Shown here: one piece after another, positions 15,122 to 23,828 of the stretch | How positions within the stretch are numbered: position 1 is the first letter of the stretch | Layout: each line of letters starts with the position of its first letter | Position numbers and translations under genes: made by a program | Notes under the pieces: model-generated | What the model was told of the DNA's origin: nothing | Databases searched by the model: none | Seen by the model: the letters and a program-made list of their open reading frames with translations, nothing else | Assembly (NCBI GenBank): GCA_022792335.1 | Contig: JAAWAV010000029.1 | Coordinates: 1 to 42,707 of the forward strand | Source of the DNA: Lachnospiraceae bacterium | Lineage (GTDB): Bacteria; Bacillota; Clostridia; Lachnospirales; Lachnospiraceae | DNA: 42,707 nt | Direction: 5' to 3'

Positions 15122-16507
15122 TCACGATTTTCTTCCACTGTCAAACTTATAAATCAGTCCGGCAAGCCAAATCTCATCTCCATGCTTCAGTCTTCGTTCT
15201 TCATTGGGTCTTAAAGTTTCTCCATCGATACCTGTTCCATTTGTAGAATTTAAGTCCGTAATCCATATATCTCCCTTACATTTATCCAGTTTTAGATGAA
15301 TCCGGCTGACCCCATGAAAATCCGGACAGTAATCCAACCCCGGCTGTGTCCCGATATAAAATGGAAACCTTTCCAAAAGGATCTTTTTCCCACTTTCCTG
15401 CTCTATAAGAGCCGGAATACATCCCTCTTCCTCCACTATATAGAGGATTTCTGTGAGATTATCCATTTCTTTCCCCACCCTTTCTGATACACTCTCTATT
15501 TTTTCTCCCTTCTTTCCATCCCACTCTTCTCCGTTCCATTCTGCATTTCTCTCACTCCATCCTGCATTGCCCTTGTCCCATTCTGTTCTATTTCTGTTCC
15601 ATATCACTCCTTTTCCATCCCATTCCGGCTTTCTTTCCCTTCCTTCTGTCATCTCCTGTTCCTTCTTTCGGAGCGGTTCCAGGTCGTCCCACATCTCTTC
15701 CATAGATACCGGTTTTTTTCCCAGAATCTTTGCAAGAAAATCTTTCTTTCCTGCCCAAAAACCTCCTGATTCCTTCAGCCGTCCCTCCTCTCTGAATCTT
15801 TCGCTTTTCCCTATTCCCCTTTTCCCCGTTCCATTTCTTTTTCCTCCAGCCTTCCTCCCCTCTCCCATTTCTGTTTTCCCATCATATCGCACCTCGGAAT
15901 ACAACTTTTCTGCCGGATTGGAAGTCTCCTCTCTTTTCTCCGGGAACCGAAAAAGAGGTTTCAAACAGGTCAGAAGTTCTTCTGCCTCCGGTTCTCTGCC
16001 GGCACAAACGCGGTAAAGCCGGAATAAAAGTTCTGTCAGTCCCCGGTTCTCTTCATCTGCTTTCTCAAAAAGATAAAGTACCAATTCCCGCAGATGTTCT
16101 CCATAACTTCCTTCCTGTTCTTCACAGAAGAAAAACGCAATCCCCTCTCTCCCAGACCGAATCAGTCCCTGCCTGTCCGTATATACATAAAGAAGTTCCG
16201 GTTTTAATACTAATTTATCCCTGTCTAACAAAAAAGGCTCCATTCTCTGTAAAAGCCCGGCCAGAGCCCCGATCATTCCTTCCGCCTCTTTTCCGGTAAG
16301 CGGTCTGACCTCGAGAATACGATTTAATGGTTTAGCTCCCGTGATATCATACCCATAATATCGCCGATTGTCCTCCCACTCCGTATAAAAAACAGCTACT
16401 CCCGGAATCTGATTCCGGCGTATCATCTCCGTCTGGGTTCCGGCTTCTTCCTCCCCGGGAAATAAAATATAATTATGTCCCCTCTCCCTTTTGTAAATCA
16501 CTTCCAC
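15122..16507 (-). CDS. DUF6382 and FHA domain protein
   Basis: The 461-residue protein has an N-terminal DUF6382 domain (about residues 1-190) common in Tad loci of Clostridia. A low-complexity linker covers about 200-350, and a C-terminal FHA domain lies at about 385-455, with the phosphothreonine-binding landmarks G-V-S-R-x-H and N-S-T-N-G-T. The linker contains Trp/Asn/Gly-rich repeats around 293-335, with a tryptophan every six or seven residues. FHA domains bind phosphorylated threonine, so this protein may respond to a Ser/Thr kinase and regulate the pilus machine. It overlaps the preceding TadE-like gene by 35 bases. Confidence 0.85.
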   Translation of the reverse strand: MEVIYKRERGHNYILFPGEEEAGTQTEMIRRNQIPGVAVFYTEWEDNRRYYGYDITGAKPLNRILEVRPLTGKEAEGMIGALAGLLQRMEPFLLDRDKLVLKPELLYVYTDRQGLIRSGREGIAFFFCEEQEGSYGEHLRELVLYLFEKADEENRGLTELLFRLYRVCAGREPEAEELLTCLKPLFRFPEKREETSNPAEKLYSEVRYDGKTEMGEGRKAGGKRNGTGKRGIGKSERFREEGRLKESGGFWAGKKDFLAKILGKKPVSMEEMWDDLEPLRKKEQEMTEGRERKPEWDGKGVIWNRNRTEWDKGNAGWSERNAEWNGEEWDGKKGEKIESVSERVGKEMDNLTEILYIVEEEGCIPALIEQESGKKILLERFPFYIGTQPGLDYCPDFHGVSRIHLKLDKCKGDIWITDLNSTNGTGIDGETLRPNEERRLKHGDEIWLAGLIYKFDSGRKS

Positions 16508-16919
16508 CTGTATACACTCCTTCTGTAAATCCTCTTAGACGAACCGCTTCTTCCCCGAAAATCCGTTTTACACGTTCCTTTTTTTCTATCCGTGGTTTTC
16601 TGACATGAAACATTCCTTCAAGCATGGAAGAAAACAACCATCCTTCTCCTTCGCTGGAAATGAAGAGCTCCCGTCCATGCCGATCTACCTCTTCCTCTAC
16701 TTTGGCTAAAAGAAATATGGAAGAAAAATCCCTGCTTTCTTCTTCTCTTTTTTGGAATCCTTCCCATTGAGCTGTCTCATGAACCCAGGCGCAAGCCGTA
16801 ACTGTGTCGTGTAAAAACAGAGCAGTAGAAATCAAAAAGAGGATTACCCCGATTCCAAGAGGAATCAAAAACGCCGCCTCTACGGTATAGCTTCCCCGAA
16901 GCCCTTTCTTTTCTTCCAT
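16473..16919 (-). CDS. TadE-like pseudopilin, second copy
   Basis: From the ATG at 16919 the protein has 148 residues and begins with a short basic region followed by G-S-Y-T-V-E-A-A-F-L-I-P, the class hallmark of TadE/TadF-type proteins with a conserved Glu, and a hydrophobic helix to about residue 36. The rest is extracytoplasmic and charged. TadE-like proteins are processed by the prepilin peptidase and support Flp pilus assembly. The frame is open much further upstream (to 17177), but that part overlaps the prepilin peptidase gene. The ribosome binding site is poorly spaced, so translation may be coupled. Confidence 0.8.
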   Translation of the reverse strand: MEEKKGLRGSYTVEAAFLIPLGIGVILFLISTALFLHDTVTACAWVHETAQWEGFQKREEESRDFSSIFLLAKVEEEVDRHGRELFISSEGEGWLFSSMLEGMFHVRKPRIEKKERVKRIFGEEAVRLRGFTEGVYTGGSDLQKGEGT

Positions 16920-16972
16920 ATTTTTGTTTTTAAACGCCCCCCTCTTAAAGTCTGTCCTCAACAGCAGACGAA

Positions 16973-17410
16973 TCAGTCTTTTCCCGAAATACTGAAAAAT
17001 ACAGTCCCAAATAAACAGGCCGCCAGTACAAAAGGAGCAAAGGGAAGCTCCATTTTCTTCCGCCTCCGAACGATGAGCTGAAAAAAAGAGACCGGAAGCA
17101 TAAACAGTAGGCCGTTTTCCAGGAGAAACAGACCTTCCGCCCATCCTGCAAATGCGCCTGCTCCCATAAGCATCCATCCATCTCCTATCCCAAGTTGCTC
17201 CGGTACAGCAAGAGCAATCAGAATAAGGGCTACTCCCGGTACAAGATTACAAAGCATCATGATCCCCACTCCGTTCTCTGCCATTTCCAAAAGAGTTCCA
17301 ACTGTCACTCCTGTAAGCAAAAACCATAGGGGAAACCGTCTGAAACGGATATCCAGGCCACTGCAAACTGCCAGAAATACCACCAAACACCCTATTCTAA
17401 ACTCTTTCAC
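16973..17410 (-). CDS. A24-family prepilin peptidase, small form
   Basis: The 145-residue membrane protein has about five hydrophobic helices and both aspartate motifs of A24 prepilin peptidases: D20-x-R-x-R-R-x-P near the N-terminus and G-I-G-D77-G near residue 75. It is a TadV/CpaA-type enzyme that would remove the leader from Flp or TadE-like prepilins. A second A24 peptidase gene opens the same operon at 25515, so the locus carries two. The next gene starts about 54 bases after its stop. Confidence 0.82.
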   Translation of the reverse strand: MKEFRIGCLVVFLAVCSGLDIRFRRFPLWFLLTGVTVGTLLEMAENGVGIMMLCNLVPGVALILIALAVPEQLGIGDGWMLMGAGAFAGWAEGLFLLENGLLFMLPVSFFQLIVRRRKKMELPFAPFVLAACLFGTVFFSISGKD

Positions 17411-17423
17411 TGACTCCTCCTTG

Positions 17424-18314
17424 TCATCTCCCGCACTTGCTGCACGGTGGTTTTCCTCCAGTTTCCTCTATAGAAACCTTCATAATCCAGCGATTCAGAC
17501 TACTGCAATTTTTACTCCCGTGATATCTGTCCCCAAAATCGGTGATGTATATGGTCTGCTGCATACCAGAGTTTTTTGTACAGCGCTCGCAAGCCCTGTA
17601 TTTGCTTCCGTCCTTGTTGCGGAGATCTGGGAGTGCAGAATAATTGGAGGAACGGACAGACGGTTTCAGATAACTACAGCTTCGTTTCCTGTGATAGACT
17701 GTTCCACTCTGTGTGACATAAACATATTCTGTTTCTTCCGAGTCCTCTTTTGTATCAGATTCTCCGACAAAATCTTGTCCCGTCCAGAACCTGCGGCGGC
17801 ACCGCTGTATATATGTCCCTTCCATGGATCCAAAAAGCTTCAGTGGTGGTCCTGCCTGAAACACAGCCGTTATATCCAAGTATTCTCCTTCCGTCTCACC
17901 TCCTTGGTTTCTTATGAAGCGAATCCCCCGATCTCCCAAAGAAATCCCTCTTCCTTCCGTCTGAAGCTCTCCCCTCACGGCTCCCTGTATCCAAAGACTT
18001 CCCGCCAAACCCTCCGCCTGGCTGATGGTAACCTCCCGTACCTGCCTCTCCATGGCAAACTGCAACTCTACCTGAAATTCCATTAAAAAAAAGAAATAAA
18101 ACAAGACATTCACTGCCAGAAGAAAAAAACTCATCAAAAGCGAGGCCTCCACAGTCATGCTGCCACCAAGCCTCTTCCGGGAGGCGGAGGCAGATGCCCT
18201 CTTCTGCCTGTGAATGAAAGGATTGATATCAAAGAGAATCTGTTTCCGACCTGTTTTTTTGTGCGCTTGGAGAGGTTTTTTTTCTGTTTTTCTGTTATGG
18301 CTGGAAAAGGGCAC
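17424..18314 (-). CDS. TadE-like protein with duplicated His/Cys C-terminal module
   Basis: The 296-residue protein has a basic N-terminal region, the TadE-type segment G-S-M-T-V-E-A-S-L-L (residues 51-60), a hydrophobic helix to about 78, and an extracytoplasmic domain. The C-terminal 100 residues hold two copies of one pattern, Y-H-x4-C followed by a C-x-x-C pair: H208, C213, C242/C245 and H265, C270, C291/C294. Each set could bind a metal or form disulfides. The start is GTG at 18314 behind GGGAGG. It lies between the DUF5702 gene and the small prepilin peptidase gene and is presumably processed by one of the two peptidases. Confidence 0.83.
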   Translation of the reverse strand: MPFSSHNRKTEKKPLQAHKKTGRKQILFDINPFIHRQKRASASASRKRLGGSMTVEASLLMSFFLLAVNVLFYFFFLMEFQVELQFAMERQVREVTISQAEGLAGSLWIQGAVRGELQTEGRGISLGDRGIRFIRNQGGETEGEYLDITAVFQAGPPLKLFGSMEGTYIQRCRRRFWTGQDFVGESDTKEDSEETEYVYVTQSGTVYHRKRSCSYLKPSVRSSNYSALPDLRNKDGSKYRACERCTKNSGMQQTIYITDFGDRYHGSKNCSSLNRWIMKVSIEETGGKPPCSKCGR

Positions 18315-18358
18315 CTGTCTCCACCTCCCTTCTGTGAGATAAATTTCTACACTAAGCT

Positions 18359-20260
18359 CTAATTACCGTAACTGTCATAATAACCATACGCGGCTGTTTT
18401 TTCAAACAGATATCCCTTTTTCGGAAAAACCCCCGGAAAAGTAAAATGAAAAAATCTAGGTTCTGCTCGGAATTTTATTTCCATAAGCGCATAAGCAATG
18501 CAGTTTTCCATGAAAAATCCATGGTCTTTTCTGCGCAAATCTGCTTCTATAAGATCCATCATGCGGAAACACTGATCTTCTGTATTTCCCATAAGCAGAA
18601 GGATACAAAGATACCCCTTATAATCCCACATGCCTTTTTCTTCTGTATTGGTTTCGTAAGAATCGGCCTTCGCAGCTCCCTCCAAAGATAGCTTCCAGTC
18701 TCGGCCTGTTTTTATCAGTGGAACCTGCCCTCCTCTGAAAAGAATCCGCAGATCACAGATCGCCTCTGCAAACGCCCATGCTCCCAGAAGAATCCCTTTC
18801 ACAAACCGGACCAGAGGATAAATCCCGGTAAATCCTACCAGCGTAGCGGCGACCAGTTCTGCTTCCGCCTGTTTCTGTCCATCCGTAAGTAGATAAAGGA
18901 AATTCATACCACTTCTCACCGCCAGAAGCCGTTCCACTGTCCTGGTTAGATTTTCTCTGTCGCTCTCTGAACCAGCGAGAATATATTCCACTTCGTAGGC
19001 CAAAGCCGCGTCCTCTCGTTCTTCTCCAAAACGGCCAAAGTGACTGATTCCATAGAGAACTGCCGCCCCCTTTTCCAAGCCCGTGGCCGATTCACCGGAG
19101 TTCTCCTCTTTCATTGCCTCAGACGGATAACTGCCTTCCAAAAGTTTCTGGTCGGAAATCCGTTCTGCATCTTCTACTACCAACCCAAGGATTCCATTGT
19201 TTTTCCAGTCTTTTACTGCATCTAAAAGCGCACTCTTCTGCTTTTTTCCGCTTCCTTCCTCTTTGAACTCCTGAAGTGCCTTCGTCTCTCTTTGTATCAT
19301 CTCCCGAAAGGCCTCACTGGCGACGCCATCCTCCCATACCTTTCCTTCCATCAGTTCTTCTGTACATTTTTCCAGAAGTTCTTTTTCAGAATCCGCCGCC
19401 ACCCGTCTATTCCCATCCTCTCTGGTATACTCTTTCAGGTTCTCCAGTTCCGCCTCCATCTGTCCATAAGATGTACTGCTGACATTTCCCTTTTGTCCCT
19501 CCAGCTCCTCTGTTTCTTTTTCCAGACGTTCCCCAAGTCCCTCCGCTTCTGAAAGAATGGTTTCATAGCACTCTTTCGTCCGGTTCCGGACTTCTGCCGC
19601 ACAGTTTCTTGCCCCCTCCAGAAGTTCCCTTCCAGTTTCCTCCGTTAAGCCTCCAGTTTCCAGAGCTTTCTCAAGGCTCTCATAAGTGTTCTTAAGGCGG
19701 CGTCCCTGTTGTTCCATAATACTACAGTTTTCCTCAATCTCTGAAATGGCTTCCTCATACTCCGACAGACTCCCGATATAACCAGATACTATCTCAGCCT
19801 CTTTTACAAGTTCTGCCTGCCCAACAAAAGTTTCCGCAAGTTCTGTCACCCCGTGAATCTTCATATCTTCGACAACAGCTTCCAAAAAAGCTTTCCCGCC
19901 ATGGTCCACTGCCGTAACCAGTCTTTCTGCCAGAATCTCTTCTTGAGAAAAGGCATACAGGTTTATCCCCCGCACACTGTCGTCCTTCCCTGGATCTTCA
20001 TAATAGGAAAGTATATCCTCCATCGCTGGTACAAGTCCCGGTCCGTCCGCCATAAAAAGCAGATGATACCGTTCCCAGAGCGGGCTGTAATAGCCGGCAA
20101 ATACAGATTCCAAGGCCGACTCTCCTGCCTGGGCCGTCATGTAAGAAAGAACTGCCTGGCGTGCCGACTCCAAGCTCGTACAAAGAATTGCAAGAATTAG
20201 CGTCAAAACCAAGGCAAAGAAAACGCTGATGCTTCCCGGTCTGTATTCCTGACCCGTCAA
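18359..20260 (-). CDS. DUF5702 Tad-locus protein (TadG-like position)
   Basis: From a TTG at 20260 this is a 633-residue protein with an N-terminal segment G-S-I-S-V-F-F followed by one membrane helix, as in TadG/TadE-type proteins of Gram-positive Tad loci. A long extracytoplasmic part follows, with a coiled-coil-rich region of about 250 residues and a C-terminal globular part. The frame is open upstream to 20407, but that overlaps the flp gene completely. The TTG overlaps the flp stop codon (T-A-T-T-G-A), which suggests translational coupling. Its exact role in the pilus is unknown. Confidence 0.85.
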   Translation of the reverse strand: MTGQEYRPGSISVFFALVLTLILAILCTSLESARQAVLSYMTAQAGESALESVFAGYYSPLWERYHLLFMADGPGLVPAMEDILSYYEDPGKDDSVRGINLYAFSQEEILAERLVTAVDHGGKAFLEAVVEDMKIHGVTELAETFVGQAELVKEAEIVSGYIGSLSEYEEAISEIEENCSIMEQQGRRLKNTYESLEKALETGGLTEETGRELLEGARNCAAEVRNRTKECYETILSEAEGLGERLEKETEELEGQKGNVSSTSYGQMEAELENLKEYTREDGNRRVAADSEKELLEKCTEELMEGKVWEDGVASEAFREMIQRETKALQEFKEEGSGKKQKSALLDAVKDWKNNGILGLVVEDAERISDQKLLEGSYPSEAMKEENSGESATGLEKGAAVLYGISHFGRFGEEREDAALAYEVEYILAGSESDRENLTRTVERLLAVRSGMNFLYLLTDGQKQAEAELVAATLVGFTGIYPLVRFVKGILLGAWAFAEAICDLRILFRGGQVPLIKTGRDWKLSLEGAAKADSYETNTEEKGMWDYKGYLCILLLMGNTEDQCFRMMDLIEADLRRKDHGFFMENCIAYALMEIKFRAEPRFFHFTFPGVFPKKGYLFEKTAAYGYYDSYGN

Positions 20261-20454
20261 TAGATTTCGGAGGCCGAGCTGTTGATTCGTGAAAAAATCC
20301 CTTTGACCAGCGCGGTGAGCTGCTTTTTGAAAATCAGTACCAGAGAAATTAATACTACCAGAATGAGAATAATCTCCACCACTCCGACTGCTGTCTCCTC
20401 CTGCCAAAAATTCGGAACTTCTTCTCCATATTCCATTTTGAAATTTTCTGTCAT
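20257..20454 (-). CDS. flp: Flp1-like type IVb pilin
   Basis: The 65-residue protein has the shape of a Flp pilin: a short hydrophilic leader with F-W-Q-E-E, then a hydrophobic helix beginning V-G-V-V-E-I-I-L-I-L and ending near F-K-K, and a short polar tail. The glutamate inside the start of the helix matches the Glu+5 rule for type IV pilins. It should be the major pilus subunit, processed by a prepilin peptidase of this locus. It is the shortest gene of the operon and lies between tadC and the DUF5702 gene, overlapping the latter by four bases. Confidence 0.88.
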   Translation of the reverse strand: MTENFKMEYGEEVPNFWQEETAVGVVEIILILVVLISLVLIFKKQLTALVKGIFSRINSSASEIY

Positions 20455-20477
20455 TGTCTATAACTCCTTTCCTTCTC

Positions 20478-21887
20478 TTAAAAAGATAAAAATGCAGGCG
20501 CCATAATCACTGTCAATACCACAAACAACATCAGAAACATCGGCAGCATCAGCTTCGTTTCCGCCTCCTCTCCCAGACGCCTAGCCAGATTTTTCCGTTC
20601 CTCAAAAGCCAGTTCCGCCTCTTCCTTAAGCCGAAGCGTAAGTCCTGTCGTCCCCTGGCGAAGATTCTGCTCCAAAAGCGCTCCAAACTTCATATAAGTA
20701 TGGAGGCTGCATCTTCTGCCAAATTCTCCGTAGGCCTGGCTCTCGTACATCCCGTTCTTCATCTGATTGTTGGTAATAGACATTTCCTCATAGGCATATC
20801 TGGGTTTCTTGCCCGACTTTTTCCGTTCTTCATATTCTTTCACCATCCTTTCCCATACATTTCTGGCTGTCAGTCCCGCCTGTAAAAGCACTGTGAACTT
20901 TGAAACCAATTCCGGGTAATCCATTAGCATTTCCCGCTCTCTCTTTTTGAGACTTTCCTTCTCTCCTGAAAATCCCCGGGCTGCCATCAGCAGGCAGACA
21001 ACTGGTGGGAGCCACAAGATCCAAGAGCCGACGCCCCCCTCCTCCCTTAGAAACCAGATTAGTTGTTCCCCCTCATAGTTTTTGGGGAGCGCGATTTCTC
21101 TCTGCCCTCTTTCCTCACCCCCTTTCTCAAATACAAGCTCCATTGTTTCTAGAAACGCTTCCTGCGCCGTCTGCTTTGGCGGGTAAACTCTGAGCTCCAG
21201 CTCATACTGACAACTATATCCACTGCAGCTTAAAGAAAGCTCATAGCTCCCTGTTTCTCCCTCCTCCGGTCGTTCTCCCGGTCGCTTCTGAAGTTCTCCC
21301 CAGTCGTTGAAAATCTCCCGCGATCTGGAGGTCCATTCTACAGAAACAAGGCCGTTCAACGCTTTTTGAGGTAAGGTCAAATCCCTCTCCACATGCAGGA
21401 GACTTTCGTTTTCTCCTAGCATCTCCATACAGACTTCCTCATAGGCCTTTTCAAAGCGTTCTTCTGCCTCCTCCCTGGTCAACACCATTTCTGGTACTGT
21501 CACTTCCATCGGAAGTCTGGATCCGTCCTCCCGTTCTACTTCCAGTTCATAGGTACTTTCCTTTTCCCCATAATCCGGTCGCTCCAAAGCAGATACTTTC
21601 TGCTGCTCCTCCCCGGACCAAAGGAGCGCCAGACACAAAAGGCTTCCTGTCAGGAAAACTGCTGTCAAGCCTGAAAGTTTCTGCCCGTCTACCCTTCGCA
21701 AAAGTTCTTCCGGTTTTTCCGCTGGATATAGCTGCCGGGTACGACGGATCCTTCCTGCTGAAACTGGCGGTTTCCCACATATTTTCCGAAACTGACGATA
21801 TCTGTCCACCATCCATATTCCTACTTTTCCTCTCAAAATGCTTCCCCCTTCCCAAAACGATTGCATCCGCAAACTCTTTTCGTACAC
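20478..21887 (-). CDS. tadC: TadC-like pilus assembly membrane protein with large inserted domain
   Basis: The C-terminal 160 residues form a type II secretion system F domain (helix bundle near residues 325-440 with final hydrophobic segment 445-468). Unlike a standard TadC of about 300 residues, this 469-residue protein has a basic cytoplasmic N-terminus, a membrane helix at about 72-92, an extracytoplasmic domain of about 190 residues, and a second membrane helix near 288-306 before the F domain. The start is GTG at 21887, overlapping the tadB stop as T-A-G-T-G; internal ATG codons at residues 8 and 26 are alternatives. It would form the inner membrane platform with TadB. Confidence 0.85.
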   Translation of the reverse strand: MYEKSLRMQSFWEGGSILRGKVGIWMVDRYRQFRKICGKPPVSAGRIRRTRQLYPAEKPEELLRRVDGQKLSGLTAVFLTGSLLCLALLWSGEEQQKVSALERPDYGEKESTYELEVEREDGSRLPMEVTVPEMVLTREEAEERFEKAYEEVCMEMLGENESLLHVERDLTLPQKALNGLVSVEWTSRSREIFNDWGELQKRPGERPEEGETGSYELSLSCSGYSCQYELELRVYPPKQTAQEAFLETMELVFEKGGEERGQREIALPKNYEGEQLIWFLREEGGVGSWILWLPPVVCLLMAARGFSGEKESLKKREREMLMDYPELVSKFTVLLQAGLTARNVWERMVKEYEERKKSGKKPRYAYEEMSITNNQMKNGMYESQAYGEFGRRCSLHTYMKFGALLEQNLRQGTTGLTLRLKEEAELAFEERKNLARRLGEEAETKLMLPMFLMLFVVLTVIMAPAFLSF

Positions 21888-22660
21888 TATACCTGAATAT
21901 TTGAAATCTTCTCTGCCAAAGCCACTGCTATCAGATATACTGTCAGACAGCCTGTCATAATCCCCCGTCCCAAAAATGTTCCATATAATGCAGAGAAAAA
22001 ACCTGGGGAAGTAAGATCCATATAAAAAAGTAGCAGAAGGGGAACCATTTTCATAACCTTCTGTTCATATTGCCTTCCCCGCAACATAGTAGCGATCTCC
22101 TCTTGTACCTCCAGTCGTCCGGCAATAATCTGTACGGTGTCCAAAATTATCCGTCCTAATTCTCCACCTGTCCGTCTGGCAGCGGAAAAGACTTCAGCAA
22201 AAACTCTGATATCGGAAAGTTTACAGCGAACTGCCAGTTCCTGTACCGCCTGCTCCAGCGGTATATTCATCCCGATTTGATCGACAACCCGGCGAAATTC
22301 ACAGGTTATCCGCCCTTCCGGCCCGTAAAGAAACGCCAGTTCTTCTGCCGCGTCCTGAAACGCATTTTCAGCAGAATGGCCCGCCCGGAGAGAAGCCGCC
22401 AAGGCAAGCAGGCCGTCTTTAAACTGGCCTCCCAGCTTTTGTTCCTGTATGTTTCTGCTTTTTTGTTTCATCTTCCATGCCAAATAAAAAGCCATCGGCT
22501 GCATAATGAAAAAAGCCATCATATTTCGGTAAAACAGATAGGCAAATATCCCGACCATACTTTCTGCTTTCAAAATCATACCAAAAACAGGCCCTTTCCC
22601 CTCATCTGTTTTCCCTCTCTCCTGTTTTCTCAAGATTTCCTGTCTCCCGGTTTCTCTCAT
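21887..22660 (-). CDS. tadB: TadB-like pilus assembly membrane protein
   Basis: This is a type II secretion system F domain protein of 257 residues, with hydrophobic segments near the N-terminus (around residues 36-62 of this model) and at the C-terminus. The central F domain contains L-A-A-S-L-R-A-G-H-S and T-G-G-E-L-G-R-I-I, typical of TadB. It should build the membrane platform driven by the TadA ATPase. The start is uncertain: the frame is open to 22705. ATG at 22660 has GGAG five bases upstream but overlaps tadA by 59 bases; ATG at 22579 avoids the overlap but has a poor ribosome binding site. Confidence 0.85.
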   Translation of the reverse strand: MRETGRQEILRKQERGKTDEGKGPVFGMILKAESMVGIFAYLFYRNMMAFFIMQPMAFYLAWKMKQKSRNIQEQKLGGQFKDGLLALAASLRAGHSAENAFQDAAEELAFLYGPEGRITCEFRRVVDQIGMNIPLEQAVQELAVRCKLSDIRVFAEVFSAARRTGGELGRIILDTVQIIAGRLEVQEEIATMLRGRQYEQKVMKMVPLLLLFYMDLTSPGFFSALYGTFLGRGIMTGCLTVYLIAVALAEKISNIQV

Positions 22661-23813
22661 AAAGGCTCCGGAAACAGTATACTTCCCTCCCTCTGTCATA
22701 ACCAAGTACCTCCAAAACGGTCTCTACCTGCCTGCTGCCATCCCGGCATCTTTTAAGATGCACCATAATATCAATCGCTGATCCAATCTGCTCTCTGATT
22801 GCCGCAAGAGGCAGATCGCCCCCCATCATCGCCATGGTCTCCAGCCTGGCCATCATATCTTTTGCCGAACGGCTATGGCCTGTAGACATGGAACCGTCGT
22901 GGCCCGTATTCATGGCCTGGAGCATATCCAGACACGCTCCGTCTCTCACCTCTCCGACGATGATCCGGTTTGGCCGCATCCTAAGAGCCGTCTTAATCAA
23001 ATCCCTGATGGTAATCTCCCGCTCTCCCTCGCCGGTAGAGTGCCTGGCCTCCAGCCGGACCAAATTCTCCAACCTCTGCAGCTTAAGTTCCGCCGAATCT
23101 TCAATGGTAATGATCCGCTCTCCAGCCGGAATCCACGCAGAAAGTGCATTCAAAAAGGTGGTTTTTCCGCTCCCGGTTCCGCCAGATACAAAAATATTTT
23201 TCCGTTCTCTGACGCTTTCTTTTAAAAATTCTGCTGTTTCCTTTGTCAGCATTCCGGTTTTTGTCAACTGTTCCAGAGAAAAACCGGTTTTCCCAAATTT
23301 TCGAATGGTCACTGCCGGCCCGTCAATTGCCACTGCCCGAAGCACCACGTTGACACGAGATCCATCCTCAAGCCTGGCATCCACAATGGGATTCGCCTCA
23401 TTGACCGTCCGGTTTACTCTGGACACAATCTGTTGAATCACATCCTCCAGTTTTTCTTTTGAAGAGAATTGTTTTCCACTTTTAAAAAGCTGTCCCTTAC
23501 ATTCTATAAAGATGGATTTGGGTCCGTTAATCATAATCTCCGTCACTGATTCGTCCTCCAGAAGCTCCTGTATCACATCCAGCCGTCTCAGACTGTTGAA
23601 CAGGGTTGCTCTTAGTGGAATCCTCTGTTCCAGAGGAATTGGCTCCCTTCTGTTTTCTCCTACAATTTCCTCATCGATGAATTTCAGAAGTTCTGGATCT
23701 TCCACAGCCCCAAGAACCTCCAGGCGGGCTATCAGCCGCTTTCGAATCTCTTCCTCCCGCTCTTCCTGTTTTTGTCCCTCTATGGTCCCCCGAATCTTAT
23801 TCGCCTTTCCCAT
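22602..23813 (-). CDS. tadA: TadA/CpaF-type secretion ATPase
   Basis: The 403-residue protein belongs to the type II/IV secretion ATPase family (VirB11/CpaF branch). It has an N-terminal helical region, then Walker A G-G-T-G-S-G-K217-T-T (211-219), an Asp box with I-T-I-E-D-S (236-240), the Walker B region R-I-I-V-G-E288-V-R-D, and the His box G-H-D-G-S-M-S-T-G-H near 304-313. It would power Flp pilus assembly through the TadB/TadC platform. It starts 16 bases after tadZ ends and overlaps tadB. The symbol follows Tad nomenclature and should not be confused with the tRNA deaminase gene at 3131-3628. Confidence 0.93.
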   Translation of the reverse strand: MGKANKIRGTIEGQKQEEREEEIRKRLIARLEVLGAVEDPELLKFIDEEIVGENRREPIPLEQRIPLRATLFNSLRRLDVIQELLEDESVTEIMINGPKSIFIECKGQLFKSGKQFSSKEKLEDVIQQIVSRVNRTVNEANPIVDARLEDGSRVNVVLRAVAIDGPAVTIRKFGKTGFSLEQLTKTGMLTKETAEFLKESVRERKNIFVSGGTGSGKTTFLNALSAWIPAGERIITIEDSAELKLQRLENLVRLEARHSTGEGEREITIRDLIKTALRMRPNRIIVGEVRDGACLDMLQAMNTGHDGSMSTGHSRSAKDMMARLETMAMMGGDLPLAAIREQIGSAIDIMVHLKRCRDGSRQVETVLEVLGYDRGREVYCFRSLYERNRETGNLEKTGERENR

Positions 23814-23828
23814 AATCTGTTTTCTCCC

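Noticed and set aside
15453..16016. 187-codon plus-strand frame rich in Ser, Pro and Phe
   Set aside because: Exact shadow of the low-complexity linker of the FHA protein gene.
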